Of a DNA stretch of 64,000 nucleotides, positions 9,101-17,382 are shown piece after piece. Both the position numbers and the translations under genes were made by a program. How positions within the stretch are numbered: position 1 is the stretch's first letter; the number at the start of each line of letters is the position of its first letter. Source of the DNA: Rubrivirga sp. SAORIC476 (GTDB lineage Bacteria > Bacteroidota > Rhodothermia > Rhodothermales > Rubricoccaceae); NCBI RefSeq assembly GCF_002283555.1, contig NZ_MVOI01000003.1, forward strand, positions 580,536 to 644,535. The letters run 5' to 3'. The notes under the pieces were generated by a model, which did no database searches, was not told where the DNA came from, and saw only the letters and a program-made list of their open reading frames with translations.

Positions 9101-9493
9101 CAGGCGCGGCGCGTCCGCCGTCGAGTTGTGGTCGACGGTGTACGAGAGGTAGACGCGCCGGTTGGCCTCGAAGTCCGGGTCGACGGCGATGCCGAGCAGC
9201 CCGCGGTCGTGCTGGTCCAGCACCTCGTTCCGCAGGTCGACGAACGGCTGGGGCTGACGCACGCCGTTCTCGACCACCCAGACCATGCCCCGCTTTTCGA
9301 CCACGAACATCCGCCCGCCGGGCGCGAACGCGACCGCGACGGGGCCGGCGAACGTCGCGTCGACAGCGTCTTCGAGGTAGAACTTCCCCAGGTCGGGCGT
9401 CATCGCCGCGGAGGCCGTCGGGGCCGCGACCCGCTGGGCACCCGCAAAGGGGGCGGAGAGGGCCAGGAGCAGGAACGTGGAGAACCAGCGCAT
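6188..9493 (-). CDS. Secreted glucose/sorbosone dehydrogenase-like protein with PKD domain and type IX sorting tail
   Basis: Large exported protein, 1101 aa. Residues 1-19 are a signal peptide (cleavage near AGAQ). About 30-430 resembles PQQ-dependent glucose/sorbosone dehydrogenase beta-propellers (GLLGIAVDPDF, YLSYTVDHN, DRLVGTG). About 465-545 is a PKD module (GDGATSSERAPVHTFTEAGTY). Further beta-sandwich modules follow, including a 3-coordinate-like segment and a concanavalin-like one. The last 80 residues are a type A T9SS sorting domain (YPNPAR, LSVVDLLGRR, LPAGTYVLRL, ending TVVR). It should be exported by the type IX system and surface-bound or released. Cofactor and sugar substrate are not provable here. 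Convergent with the orphan kinase, 9 nt apart. Confidence 0.87.
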   Translation of the reverse strand: MRWFSTFLLLALSAPFAGAQRVAAPTASAAMTPDLGKFYLEDAVDATFAGPVAVAFAPGGRMFVVEKRGMVWVVENGVRQPQPFVDLRNEVLDQHDRGLLGIAVDPDFEANRRVYLSYTVDHNSTADAPRLDAFARVTRFAGRADNPSVADLSTRRVLLGETFGTGIPSCYYSHTIGTLAFGSDGSLLVGAGDGASYYAVDPGGQYDACFGAGRLDASEDIGAFRSQRLESLAGKILRIDPRNGRGYASNPFYTGDLNDNASRVWALGVRNPYRFVVDPRGGRSHPGQGNPGRVYVGDVGWAAWEDLHRVRGGENLGWPCFEGPAPNDGYQQASPATNGCGTPLAGVLTPPDFTWHHDDPAMSSPSGRTARAIVGGAIYNGTRYPEVYRGSLFYGDYVMGWTAMVPLAPGGGLRRDRLVGTGMGPVVAYAYDAQTEYLYLVDVGVGRIRRLRHENETVPGPPVAYVAASPMQGSRGANGLRVQFSPDGSFSPRGAALTYAWTFGDGATSSERAPVHTFTEAGTYTATLTVSDGATTAQAATQVLVRGGSPPSIRITSPSAVTRGAAGQSVRLAADVSDPDQDPADLFVRWRVVQVHNEHIHFDVFEGADAETAFVVPDHGAPGDRVYYRVRAEVRDASGMTGTDEVVLSLAGDVGEVDVSATSVLSASVAAPAPGRGSSDLNVLTDGVTPLPGADASRQFATYTGTRDRAEDWVQADLGQVRRVMRLSFQEGLHWADGGWFEAPPRAQVRRGGAWHDVTDLRISPAYRADDGRPFDRYEIAFAPAEGDAVRLIGPPGGTAGFVSASELRVWAQGDADDIAGVPAPWTVSAVGPPGGSAARVGDAIGIEAAGRVAGTADRFSFVWQPLDADGSLVVRVDALTPDLPGAMSGVMLRASLDPGAVYGALVQTDQGLLVQARLDPDGPTTPVIDPDGQTAPIWLRVDRAGSRLSAFTSVDGETWDLLAEGDVPALGGPILAGLFVASGDDGETAATLLRHVALTSSAFTDGPIVGSRPASAEAEFGMEAVYPNPARARASVRVAVGAETELSVVDLLGRRLTEVPVSTSGVVSLDLRALPAGTYVLRLPDPVTGRIATRPVTVVR

Positions 9494-9714
9494 GAAACAC
9501 CAGGAGGACGCGATGTCGATGCCTGCAAATCAGCACCCATCCAGCTCATCCTGAGGATGACAAAGGTGCGTGGTACGCACGGGTGACGTCCAGCACGTCC
9601 AACCTGCCGTTCGCGACGGTCGCCCCCATTGTTTCCTTCGCACGTCGGGCCCCGCCGGCGAACAGGAATTGGCCCCAGAACAGCCCTCCCTCGTGGCACA
9701 CCCGACGGGCGCGA

Positions 9715-10386
9715 CTACTCCCCGACCAGCCGCTCGCGGACGGCCTTCGCGACCGCCGCGCTGCCGTTGTGCACGTGGAGCTTGGCATAGATGTTTTGCA
9801 CGTGGCTGTTGACCGTGCTCAGGCTCACGAACAGCCGGTCGGCGATCTGAGGCTGGGTGTGCCCGGCCACCATCTCCCCGAGCACCTCCGTCTCGCGAGG
9901 CGTCAGGCCGTAGTCGGGGACGGTGGCGCGGGCCTCGAAGGAAGCCAGCACGAGGCGGGCCACCTGGCGCTGCATCAGCATCCCCCCGGCGCGGGCCTCG
10001 CGGATCGCCGCCAGCAGCTCGTCCGGCGAGGCGCTCTTGAGGAGGTAGCCGCTCGCCCCGGCGCCCAGCGCCGCATAGATGGTCTCGGCGTCGTCGCGGA
10101 TGGTGAGCATCACGACCACCGAGCCCGGCAGGCGCGACTTGAGCTGGCTCAGCCCCTCGATGCCCGACAGACCGGGCAGGTTGACGTCCAGCAACACCAC
10201 CTCGGGCCAGCCCCCCTCCGGCTCGCCCTTGCCGACGCTGTCGACGCGCGCCAGCACCGCCTCCACGCTCCCGAAGGCCTCCACAGACCGGACGTGCGTC
10301 GCCACCAGTTCGGCGACGGCCTCCCGGTAGTGAGCGTCGTCTTCGACGAGCCAGACGATGGACTCCGAGAGGTCTGAGGTGAACAT
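9715..10386 (-). CDS. NarL/LuxR-family response regulator
   Basis: Two-component transcription factor, 223 aa. Receiver domain residues 10-130 with acidic pocket EDD (15-17), phospho-acceptor D67 in LLDVNLPG, conserved T/K positions (TIRDD, LLKSAS). The C-terminal LuxR helix-turn-helix is at about 155-212 (LTPRETEVLGEMVAGHTQPQIAD, STVNSHVQNIYAKL). Encoded 61 nt downstream of the propeller histidine kinase on the same strand, so the pair is almost certainly cognate. An internal loop after the receiver beta-2 (GKGEPEGGW) is longer than usual. Confidence 0.92.
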   Translation of the reverse strand: MFTSDLSESIVWLVEDDAHYREAVAELVATHVRSVEAFGSVEAVLARVDSVGKGEPEGGWPEVVLLDVNLPGLSGIEGLSQLKSRLPGSVVVMLTIRDDAETIYAALGAGASGYLLKSASPDELLAAIREARAGGMLMQRQVARLVLASFEARATVPDYGLTPRETEVLGEMVAGHTQPQIADRLFVSLSTVNSHVQNIYAKLHVHNGSAAVAKAVRERLVGE

Positions 10387-10447
10387 GGAGCTGCGGATGG
10401 GTGGGGAGAAAAAGGTATTTGTCCTCGCGGTGAACGCCCTCGCGGAA

Positions 10448-13348
10448 TTACCCGAGATCGGTCTCGAAGCGGACGATGGTTCCGCCGCCCTCGCGGGGCG
10501 TCCAGGTGATGGCGCCGCCGAGCGCCTCGGCGCGACGGGTCATGGTGGTGAGGCCGCGGCCCCGCGCCACCTCGGACGGATCGAACCCGACCCCGTCGTC
10601 CTCCACGTCGAACGCGACGCGGTCCGCGCTGGCCTCGATGCGGACGGCGACGCACGACGCGCGAGCGTGCCGGACGGCGTTGTGGAGCGCCTCGGTGAAC
10701 AGCATGTACAGGTCCCGGCGGGCCTCCATCGTCAGCAGCCGTGGCGGCGGCGGCTCCGCAGGCGCCGTGACGTGGCCGCGGCCCGCCAGCGTCGCCACGG
10801 CGAACTGCTCCATCCGTGAGACCACCGAGGCGAGGTCGTCGTGGTCGGCGTCGACGAGCCAGACGGTGTCCCGCAGGTCGCCGACGACCGAGCGCGCCGT
10901 CGAGGACAACGTCGCGAGGGTCTCCCGCGCGGACTCCGGCATCGCGGCCGTCCGCCCGACCATGTCGAGGCGGAGCGCGACGCTGGAGATCTTGCTGCCG
11001 ATGCCGTCGTGGAGGTCGTCCGCGATGCGTCGGCGGGTCTGCTCGATGCGATGGATCTGCGCGATCCGGTAGCGGTGGCCCGCGTACCCGAGGCTCCCGA
11101 GAAGGCTCGCGATGAGCAGCCAGAACGGGACCGTCTGCCAGAACGGAGGGCGCACGCGGACCGGCACGCGGAGCGTGGGGCTCCAGTAGCCGTCGCGGTT
11201 GGTCGCGGTCACTTCGAACGTGTAGCGCCCCGGCGCCAGCGCGGGGTAGCGCGCCTCGGGCCCGGCCGCGGCCCACGCCTCCGAGGCGCCGAGCAGCCGA
11301 ACGCGGTAGCGCGTCTGGCCGGACTGCCGGAGGTCCAGCGCCGCATACCGGAACGCGACATCGTTCTCGCGGTGGCGGAGGTCGAGGGCGAGGTCGCCTG
11401 CGGGCATCGGGCGCTCCACCCCATCGACCACGACGCCGGTCAGCACCACCGGCGAGGGGGTGTCGTCCACGCCGATCCGCGCGGGGTCGAACACGGTCAG
11501 CCCGCCCGCGCCGCCGACGGCAATCTCGCCGGAGGGCGACTGGTCGCGGGCGTACCAGTAGAGTTCCGTCGACGCGAGGCCGTCGGCGGCCGTGAACGGC
11601 GTGAACACCTCCGCCTCGGGGTCGAACCGGACGAGTCCGAGGTTGGTGCTCATCCAGACCGTGCCGGACGCATCCGTGAAGAGCCCCCCGACCGCCTCCG
11701 GCAGCAGGCCGTCGTCCGGGGTGTAGACGCGGCAGGCGCCCGTCTCCCGGTCGTAGCGAACCAGCTGGTTGTCGCGCCCGCCGATCCAGAGCGCCCCCCC
11801 CGGCGCGACGGCCAGCGAGAGCAGCACGTCGCCCATCGGGCAGTCCGGCGCGACGCGCTCCGCCCGCCCGGTGCCGAGGTCGAGCCGCCAGAGGCCGAGC
11901 CGGGCCGTCGCGACCCAGAGGACGCCCTCGGCCTCCACCACCTGCCAGACGTTGTCGGCGGGGATCCGGTCGGCCCCCTCGACGCTGTCGTACCGCCGGA
12001 CGACACGCCCGCTCAGCGCGTCGACCCGGACCAGGCCGGCCTCACTCGTGCTCACCCAGAGCTGGCCCGGATAGCGTCGGCTCGGGGTGAGATCGGCGAC
12101 GAGCCCGCCGCGGTCGGACGCGAGGGGCAACGGCTCGGCCTGCCCCGTCTCGGGGCGGAACCGCCACAGCGTCGCCCCGCGCCCGCCCAGCCAGACGGAC
12201 CCGTCCGCCACCTCCTGAATCGCGAAGACCACCGCGAGCGGATGGGGCGCATCGAACCACCGCTCGGCCTGCCCCGTCTGGCGGTCGATCCGGTGGAGGC
12301 CGCCCTGGATGGTCCCTGCCCAGACCGTCGACGAGTCGCGCCTGGAGACGTGGACACTGACGACATCCGGCACGGCGAGCGGCTCGCCCGGTCCGCTGCG
12401 AAATGCCGTAAAGCGCGGACGCCCCACCGCCGCGTGGTAGACGCCGCGCGTCGTCCCGACCCACAGCACCCCGTTGCGCTCGACCAGGGACAGCACCTCC
12501 ACCCGGTCGAACGGCTCCGGCAGCCCCTCGGCGAGCGGCATCGGCGCGAGCGTGCCCGCCCGCGCGTCGAGCACACGGACGCCGCCGCCGCGGTAGCCCA
12601 CCCAGACCTCGTCCGGGCGCACACCCGACGGCGCCAGGGCCGAGACCGGCGCCCCGCCCCCCCCGAGGCGCACGCCGCCGGGTCCGAGGCCGACCACCTC
12701 GCCCGACTGGCGCCCGGCCCACACTCGCCCGCCCGCCTCCGCCAGCGTGGTCGCGTCCTCGACCGACCGGTCCACGCGCACGCGCCCCTGCTCGATCCGA
12801 GTCACCCCGCCGACCGTCGCCACCGCCACGCCGCCCGAGGCGAGCCGGACCACCGCGCGGACGGTGTCGGAGGCCAGGTGCCCACCTCGGGCCGTGTAGC
12901 GCCGGACCCGACCGCCCTCGATCCGAAGCAAGCCGTCGCCCAGCGTCCCCACCCAGAGCGTCTCCTCGCCCGCCTCCAGGGCCCGGACGGACACGTCGGC
13001 GAGGGACCCAAGGCGGACGCGTCGGAAGTCCGCAGCCCGTGGGAGGCGGCGCCACAGGCCATCTGCCCCCCCGGCCCACACCGTGCCGTCTGAGCTCTCA
13101 GCAAGAGCGAAGGTGTAGGCATCGTCCACGCCCGGCCCAAGCGCGAATGGTCGAAGCCGAGCACCATCGTACCGATCTGCCGCCCCCATCGAGCCGAACC
13201 AGATGAAGCCTCTGGCGTCTACCTCGACCGCTGTGACGACGCTGCTGCTGAGGCCGTCCGACAAGCCGAGATGACGGAACTGGAGCGGAGGCTGAGCCTT
13301 CGCGCAAAGGGGGAGCAGGAGGAGCGCCAGCCAGACGACGAGGCGCAT
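10448..13348 (-). CDS. Two-component propeller sensor histidine kinase
   Basis: Membrane sensor kinase, 966 aa. Signal peptide 1-18, then about 600 residues of repeated Reg_prop blades (recurrent GLWRL, GVLWVGT, GTVWMSTNLGL motifs) forming two periplasmic propellers. A Y_Y_Y domain follows at about 635-710, a single transmembrane helix near 735-760, HisKA_3 with H780 in RRRIADDLHDG, and HATPase at the C-terminus (EDDGVGF). This layout lacks the fused AraC domain of Bacteroides hybrid systems; output passes instead to the LuxR regulator encoded immediately downstream. In Bacteroidota such sensors often respond to glycans or cell-surface polymers; the ligand here is unknown. A TATGTTCG box lies 24 nt before the ATG. 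Confidence 0.93.
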   Translation of the reverse strand: MRLVVWLALLLLPLCAKAQPPLQFRHLGLSDGLSSSVVTAVEVDARGFIWFGSMGAADRYDGARLRPFALGPGVDDAYTFALAESSDGTVWAGGADGLWRRLPRAADFRRVRLGSLADVSVRALEAGEETLWVGTLGDGLLRIEGGRVRRYTARGGHLASDTVRAVVRLASGGVAVATVGGVTRIEQGRVRVDRSVEDATTLAEAGGRVWAGRQSGEVVGLGPGGVRLGGGGAPVSALAPSGVRPDEVWVGYRGGGVRVLDARAGTLAPMPLAEGLPEPFDRVEVLSLVERNGVLWVGTTRGVYHAAVGRPRFTAFRSGPGEPLAVPDVVSVHVSRRDSSTVWAGTIQGGLHRIDRQTGQAERWFDAPHPLAVVFAIQEVADGSVWLGGRGATLWRFRPETGQAEPLPLASDRGGLVADLTPSRRYPGQLWVSTSEAGLVRVDALSGRVVRRYDSVEGADRIPADNVWQVVEAEGVLWVATARLGLWRLDLGTGRAERVAPDCPMGDVLLSLAVAPGGALWIGGRDNQLVRYDRETGACRVYTPDDGLLPEAVGGLFTDASGTVWMSTNLGLVRFDPEAEVFTPFTAADGLASTELYWYARDQSPSGEIAVGGAGGLTVFDPARIGVDDTPSPVVLTGVVVDGVERPMPAGDLALDLRHRENDVAFRYAALDLRQSGQTRYRVRLLGASEAWAAAGPEARYPALAPGRYTFEVTATNRDGYWSPTLRVPVRVRPPFWQTVPFWLLIASLLGSLGYAGHRYRIAQIHRIEQTRRRIADDLHDGIGSKISSVALRLDMVGRTAAMPESARETLATLSSTARSVVGDLRDTVWLVDADHDDLASVVSRMEQFAVATLAGRGHVTAPAEPPPPRLLTMEARRDLYMLFTEALHNAVRHARASCVAVRIEASADRVAFDVEDDGVGFDPSEVARGRGLTTMTRRAEALGGAITWTPREGGGTIVRFETDLG

Positions 13349-13372
13349 GGGCAGTCAGAGACAGGGAGTCCG

Positions 13373-13380
13373 CGAACATA
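13373..13380 (-). promoter_or_regulatory. Putative -10-like box TATGTTCG
   Basis: Minus-strand TATGTTCG in the 71 nt gap before the propeller kinase, 24 nt from its ATG. Matches TAnnTTTG except for C in place of the last T. Likely drives the kinase/regulator operon. Confidence 0.4.
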
Positions 13381-13419
13381 GGGGCAGCGCGGCCCCCCTG
13401 TCTCCTTCTCATCCTGCGA

Positions 13420-14217
13420 TCACGCCCCGCTCGGATCCAGCACGAAGCCGCCGCAGGGATACGCGCTGAGCATGACGTTCCCAGGCTCCTCGGTCTCACT
13501 CATCGCAGGAGGGCACGGCCCGGTCGTCGGCGAGGTGCCGGGCACCATCTTGAAGCCGAGCACCATGTGGATGCCGCCCGCCGGGTTCACGTCGAGGTAG
13601 GTCTTGGTGGTCTGGCGGACCTCCTGGAACTCGGCCGTAAAGCTGGCCGGCAGCGCCTTCGGCCCCGACGCCAGCTCGGGCTGGGTCTTCTTGATCAGAT
13701 CCACCAGGTCGATGTCGTCGATGGCCCCTCCGCCCGCGGCGGCCTGGACGGCGGCACGGCCGCTGGCACTCGTCACGAGGCAGTCGATGGTCTGCATCAG
13801 CAGATCCCCGTAGCGGATCGTGTGCACGTCCGACAGGTTGGGCTGGACGTTGGCGATGGAGACACCGAGCGAGCCGCCCCCGACCGGCGGCCACTGGAAC
13901 GCGACCACGCCCGGCTGCAGGATCAGGTCGTCGACGTCCGGCTGGGTCGCCGGCACGAAGTTGACCGCCCAGCCGAGGGGCCAGTCGGCGCCCGTCCAGG
14001 TGGGCACCCCGGGGTCGCGCGTGTACGACTGGAGGATGGTGCCGACCATGGCGGCGATGCCGGGGACCGTCCCCCCCGCGCCGGTGTCGTCGACGACGCC
14101 CTGGCCATCGTTGGGGAGTTGGGCGAGTTCGTTGGCGAGGACGGCGTCCGTCCCTGACGGGGTGCCTCTCATGAAGCAGTCGATGTCGCCGAAGAAGTAC
14201 CAGTGGATGCGAGCCAT
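13420..14217 (-). CDS. Hypothetical protein (265 aa, no recognised family)
   Basis: I do not recognise this protein. The ATG at 14217 begins MARIHWYFFGDIDCF; an upstream in-frame start at 14265 would add 16 unlikely residues. No signal peptide, membrane helix or obvious repeat. It is rich in Gly, Asp and Pro, with five to six cysteines, and contains a basic-acidic core (VDLIKKTQPEL, FQEVRQTTKTYLDVNPAGGIHMVLGFKM). The segment VVAFQWPPVGGGSLGVSIANVQPN suggests beta strands. It has its own upstream region (TAGCCTA box at 14249-14255) and ends 71 nt before the propeller kinase, so it may be an independent unit. Normal base composition for the window. Confidence 0.7.
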   Translation of the reverse strand: MARIHWYFFGDIDCFMRGTPSGTDAVLANELAQLPNDGQGVVDDTGAGGTVPGIAAMVGTILQSYTRDPGVPTWTGADWPLGWAVNFVPATQPDVDDLILQPGVVAFQWPPVGGGSLGVSIANVQPNLSDVHTIRYGDLLMQTIDCLVTSASGRAAVQAAAGGGAIDDIDLVDLIKKTQPELASGPKALPASFTAEFQEVRQTTKTYLDVNPAGGIHMVLGFKMVPGTSPTTGPCPPAMSETEEPGNVMLSAYPCGGFVLDPSGA

Positions 14218-14270
14218 GACGTCCTGGGGTGGGTGGAGAGGAGGGCCATAGGCTACGCATCCCACCGTAA

Positions 14271-15203
14271 CTAATCCTCATGCAATGCCACGATCCCCCC
14301 GGACGCCGCCGCAGCGGGGCGAGCCGCGAGGGGAACGACCAGCACCGAGCACGGCGCCTCCGTCACGACGCCCTCGGCCACGCTGCCGAGGCGGAGCCGG
14401 TCCCACCCGTGCCGTCCGTGTGTCCCGACCACCAGCAGACCGGCGCGGGTCCGCTCGGCGAGGTGCACCAGATCCGGTACGGGGACGCCGGGAAGCACGT
14501 GCGTCTCGGCGCCGACCACCGACACCGCCTCGGCGACCGTGCCGAGGGCCGCGTGCGCCGCCTCGCGTGAGACCTTCTCCGGGGAGGGCGCCAGCCGCTT
14601 CCGATGCGGCCCGGTGCCGACCAGGGTGTCGGGCGTCACGGCGCGGACGGTGGCCAACTGGAGCGACGCGCCGAACACCGCCGCGACGTCGCGGGCCACT
14701 TCGAGTGCCCGCAGGCTCGGGTCCTCCAGATCTACCGCGGCGACCACCGGCGCCTCTGGGCCCGGCACGGTCGACGCAGACGCGACGAGGACCGGCACCG
14801 AGGACCGGCGGAGCACCTCCGCCGCGACGCTCCCTGCCAGCAGTCGCTCGAGTCCGCGGCGGCGGTGTGTGCCGAGCACCACCAGGTCCGCGCCCACCTC
14901 GGCCGCGCAGCGCAGGATGCCATCGGCCGGCGTCTCGCTCTGGAGGACGTGGAGGACCGGGGCGAGGACGTCGAAGGCCCCCTCCCCCAGGAGACGGTCC
15001 ACCGCCACCTGAATCCGACTGCGATACAGCGCCTTCAGGTCGGTCCCGTCGGCGTGCGACTTCGGGGCGTGGAACAGCGGGTCCACCTGGACGATGTGGA
15101 GCGTGGCGTGCACGCGCTCGGCGAGGTCGGCCGCGGCGACGAGGGCCTGCGCCGACGGCACGGAGTCGTCGAACGCGCAGAGGAGGGTGCGAAGGGACAG
15201 CAT
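14271..15203 (-). CDS. Tandem universal stress protein (two Usp domains)
   Basis: Cytoplasmic Usp-type protein, 310 aa, two domains in tandem (about 1-140 and 150-300). Start chosen at ATG 15203 because MLSLRTLLCAFDDS is the canonical first strand; the longer frame to 15257 adds an atypical leader. Domain 1 has the nucleotide-loop motif GTHRRRGLERLLAGSVAAEV; domain 2 has GTHGRHGWDRLRLGSVAEGV and a VPVP terminus-like strand (SVLVVPL). Both fit the G-2x-G-9x-G(S/T) ATP-binding pattern. One of three double Usp genes here; the closest in sequence is at 33418-34365. TACGCTG box at 15229-15235, 25 nt upstream. Confidence 0.92.
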   Translation of the reverse strand: MLSLRTLLCAFDDSVPSAQALVAAADLAERVHATLHIVQVDPLFHAPKSHADGTDLKALYRSRIQVAVDRLLGEGAFDVLAPVLHVLQSETPADGILRCAAEVGADLVVLGTHRRRGLERLLAGSVAAEVLRRSSVPVLVASASTVPGPEAPVVAAVDLEDPSLRALEVARDVAAVFGASLQLATVRAVTPDTLVGTGPHRKRLAPSPEKVSREAAHAALGTVAEAVSVVGAETHVLPGVPVPDLVHLAERTRAGLLVVGTHGRHGWDRLRLGSVAEGVVTEAPCSVLVVPLAARPAAAASGGIVALHED

Positions 15204-15228
15204 GGGAGAAGGAGGCGAAGCGATGCCC

Positions 15229-15235
15229 CAGCGTA
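15229..15235 (-). promoter_or_regulatory. Putative -10-like box TACGCTG
   Basis: Minus-strand TACGCTG, 25 nt before the Usp start. Weaker match to the TAnnTTG pattern (C replaces the first T), kept because the spacing is that of the better boxes. Confidence 0.3.
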
Positions 15236-15304
15236 CCCGCTCCGGAGCTGCGCCCATGCCGTGGCTGCCGGTCGGCCGGCGTCGGCATCGGCCCCGCCCG
15301 GCTG

Positions 15305-15333
15305 CCGGGTGCTCCCCTACGACGGCACCCCGG
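15305..15333. repeat. Intergenic hairpin with CCCCTAC loop
   Basis: Inverted arms 15305-15312 and 15325-15333 (one bulged base) enclose a 12-nt loop containing CCCCTAC. Lies between the porin-like gene and the Usp gene, just beyond the porin terminator. Member of the CCCCTAC hairpin set described in the findings. Confidence 0.45.
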
Positions 15334-15338
15334 ACACA

Positions 15339-15371
15339 GAGAAAGGGGCCGGCTCACCTGGAGCCGACCCC
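15339..15371 (-). terminator. Rho-independent terminator after the YceI/barrel operon
   Basis: On the minus strand an 11-bp stem (arms 15361-15371 and 15345-15355, one G-T pair) closes a 5-nt loop and is followed by TTTCTC. It lies about 80 nt past the stop of the outer-membrane barrel gene, in the right orientation for the operon. Confidence 0.8.
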
Positions 15372-15449
15372 TCGAGAACCAACCGGAGGCAGAGGCGAGA
15401 GCGAATCGCAGGCGGGTACGGGGGGTCCGATACCTACCCGAACGATGGT

Positions 15450-16766
15450 CTAGAAGCTGATGGTCGCTTCGAGCATCGCACCACTGAACTCGGCGCCCTG
15501 GAACTGGGCGTTGCCGTCGTAGGCCGCCCCGTCGTAGGTCTGCGACACGTACTCGGCCTTGGCCAGCACGTTGGGCGTCAGGAACCACCCGCCGCCCACG
15601 TTGACGCGCTGGATGTCCACCTCGGCGCCGCCGTCGGTCTGCTCCCCGCTGACCGTGTTGAAGCGCCCCCCCACGTAGAAGCTCTCGTCCGCGCCGAAGC
15701 GGTAGAGCAGCTCGCCACCGAGCTGGGTGTAGCCGCCGTCGGTGTCGCCGCCCCCCATGGCCCGCTCGAAGACGCCGAAGAACTCGGCGCCCATCACCTT
15801 CACGAACGGGTTGACCTGGACCGCCGTCTGCGTCGCGAAGCGCGGGTTGAAGCGGGGCAGGAAGTCGCTGGCGTCCTCGCCCTGGACCTGGAGGATGTTG
15901 TAGTACCGGGCCCCGGCGCGGTCGCCGCCGTAGAGGTAGTCCCGCGTCCCGCCGTCGGTGCTGTGGTAGACGGAGGCCGTCAGACGCGCCCGCATCGTCT
16001 CGTTGACCTGGGTGTCATACCCCACCTTGCCGTACATCGCGACGCCGTTGTCGCCCGAGAGCGGGCTCTGGTTGAGGCGCCCGTTCGAGAGACCGGCGAC
16101 GCCGATGAAGCCGGAGGTCTGCACGGTCACTTCCGCGTACGGCTCCGTCGTGAACGAGTCCATGATGTAGTTCCCCACGAACGGGTTGTAGATCACAGCG
16201 GCGTTGTCCGAGCGGCGGAAGTGCGCGTCGCCGTAGTTGATCTCGTCCATGCCGAACCGCAGCGTGGTCACGTCCATGACGCTCGACAGGAAGCCCTCCT
16301 GGATGAAGTCCAGGTTGTCCATCTGGAAGTAGCCGCCCTTCACGTACGACTCGGTGTGGTGGCGCGAAGAGAGGTAGGTGCGGAGGTGCATCCGCATGCC
16401 GTTCGCGATCTGGACATCGAGGTTCAGGTTCGCCGACGGCAGGTTGAAGTTGGGCGCGAGGTCGACCAACGAGTTGGTGTCGTTCGACTGGGAGAGTCCC
16501 TGGAACTGGATCGCGAAGTCACCGCCGACGTGCACGGCCAGGCCGTCGAAGCGCGCCCCGGCCTCCTTGGGGGCCTCGAAGACGTTGATGCCGTTCTGCC
16601 CCGGCTCCCGGTAGTACTGCAGCGAGGGACCGGTCTGCACGCTGGCCTCAGGCTGGGGTGCCTCGGTGCGGGGCGCGGGCTCCCCAGTGTTGTCGGCGAT
16701 CTGGGCCGAGGGGGCGACGGCCAGCGAGGCGAGCGCGCCCAGGAGCAGGAAGCGGAGGAAGGTCAT
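15450..16766 (-). CDS. Outer-membrane beta-barrel (porin-like) protein
   Basis: Exported protein, 438 aa, with a signal peptide (1-22) ending near PSAQ. The mature part alternates amphipathic strands with Gly/Asn/Asp-rich loops and ends in aromatic residues (ATISF), as expected for a BAM-inserted barrel. Features such as FAIQFQGLSQSND, LNLDVQIANGMRMHLRTYLSSR and RFGMDEINYGDAHFRRSDN resemble phosphate-selective/OprO-type or alkane-type porins of Bacteroidota, but I cannot name the solute. It is the last gene of an operon after two YceI proteins (31 nt gap) and is followed by a strong terminator. Confidence 0.82.
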   Translation of the reverse strand: MTFLRFLLLGALASLAVAPSAQIADNTGEPAPRTEAPQPEASVQTGPSLQYYREPGQNGINVFEAPKEAGARFDGLAVHVGGDFAIQFQGLSQSNDTNSLVDLAPNFNLPSANLNLDVQIANGMRMHLRTYLSSRHHTESYVKGGYFQMDNLDFIQEGFLSSVMDVTTLRFGMDEINYGDAHFRRSDNAAVIYNPFVGNYIMDSFTTEPYAEVTVQTSGFIGVAGLSNGRLNQSPLSGDNGVAMYGKVGYDTQVNETMRARLTASVYHSTDGGTRDYLYGGDRAGARYYNILQVQGEDASDFLPRFNPRFATQTAVQVNPFVKVMGAEFFGVFERAMGGGDTDGGYTQLGGELLYRFGADESFYVGGRFNTVSGEQTDGGAEVDIQRVNVGGGWFLTPNVLAKAEYVSQTYDGAAYDGNAQFQGAEFSGAMLEATISF

Positions 16767-16796
16767 GGGAAGGAGGGGATGGGGGGTGAGGGGCCG

Positions 16797-17357
16797 TCAG
16801 CGAGCGACGGCGACGAGGTCGAAGCGGGCGACGATGGCGTCGTGCGCGCGGACGAGGCCGAGCGCGTGGGAAGGGGGCCGGATGCCGAAGTCGGTCATGC
16901 GGAGCGCGTGCTCGCCCCGGAGGGCGACGCGGCCGTCGCCCAGGCGGCGCCCTTCGGCGGCGACCGACACGCGCCGCGTGGCGCCCGCGATCTGAAGGGT
17001 GCCGGTGGCCCGGACCGGCGCCCAGGCGCCCACGGCGCCGGCCCGAGGGGCGTCGGCGTGGGTGAGCACGAAGGCGATGGTCGGGTGAGCGTCGGCCTGG
17101 AGGGCGCGGTACAGGTCCCGGTTCATCGGGCCCGAGCCGCAGTCGAAGTCGCGCACCGGCACCGTGCCCTCGGCCGCGAGGTCGGCGCCGTCGGCCACCA
17201 GACCGTGGCCCCGGACCTCGTCGGCCTCGCACGTCCAGGCACCCGTCGTCGCGGTGCCGTCGATCCAGACGCGACTGCCCGAGGCGACCTCGTAGCGAGG
17301 CGGCGCGGTGGCCGTGACGCCGACGAGGATGGAGACGAGGAGACCGAGGCGGAGCAT
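16797..17357 (-). CDS. YceI-like lipid-binding periplasmic protein (copy 1)
   Basis: Exported YceI-family lipocalin-like protein, 186 aa, with a short signal peptide (1-18). Family features: an N-terminal strand with WIDGTATTGAWTCEA, the mid motif MNRDLYRALQADAHPTIAFVLTHA, and a C-terminal strand block RMTDFGIRPP. YceI proteins bind polyisoprenoid or fatty amide ligands in an 8-stranded barrel. It lies 25 nt after a second YceI gene and 30 nt before a barrel protein. The two copies are clearly homologous (MNxxLxxAL core) but divergent, so an old duplication. Confidence 0.88.
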   Translation of the reverse strand: MLRLGLLVSILVGVTATAPPRYEVASGSRVWIDGTATTGAWTCEADEVRGHGLVADGADLAAEGTVPVRDFDCGSGPMNRDLYRALQADAHPTIAFVLTHADAPRAGAVGAWAPVRATGTLQIAGATRRVSVAAEGRRLGDGRVALRGEHALRMTDFGIRPPSHALGLVRAHDAIVARFDLVAVAR

Positions 17358-17382
17358 GGCGGGAGCGGCGAGAGCAGACGGT

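Noticed and set aside
7226-9586. 786-codon open frame on the plus strand, antisense to the sugar dehydrogenase gene
   Set aside because: Arg/Ala/Gly/His-rich translation without domains; a shadow created by GC-rich third positions of the real gene on the other strand.
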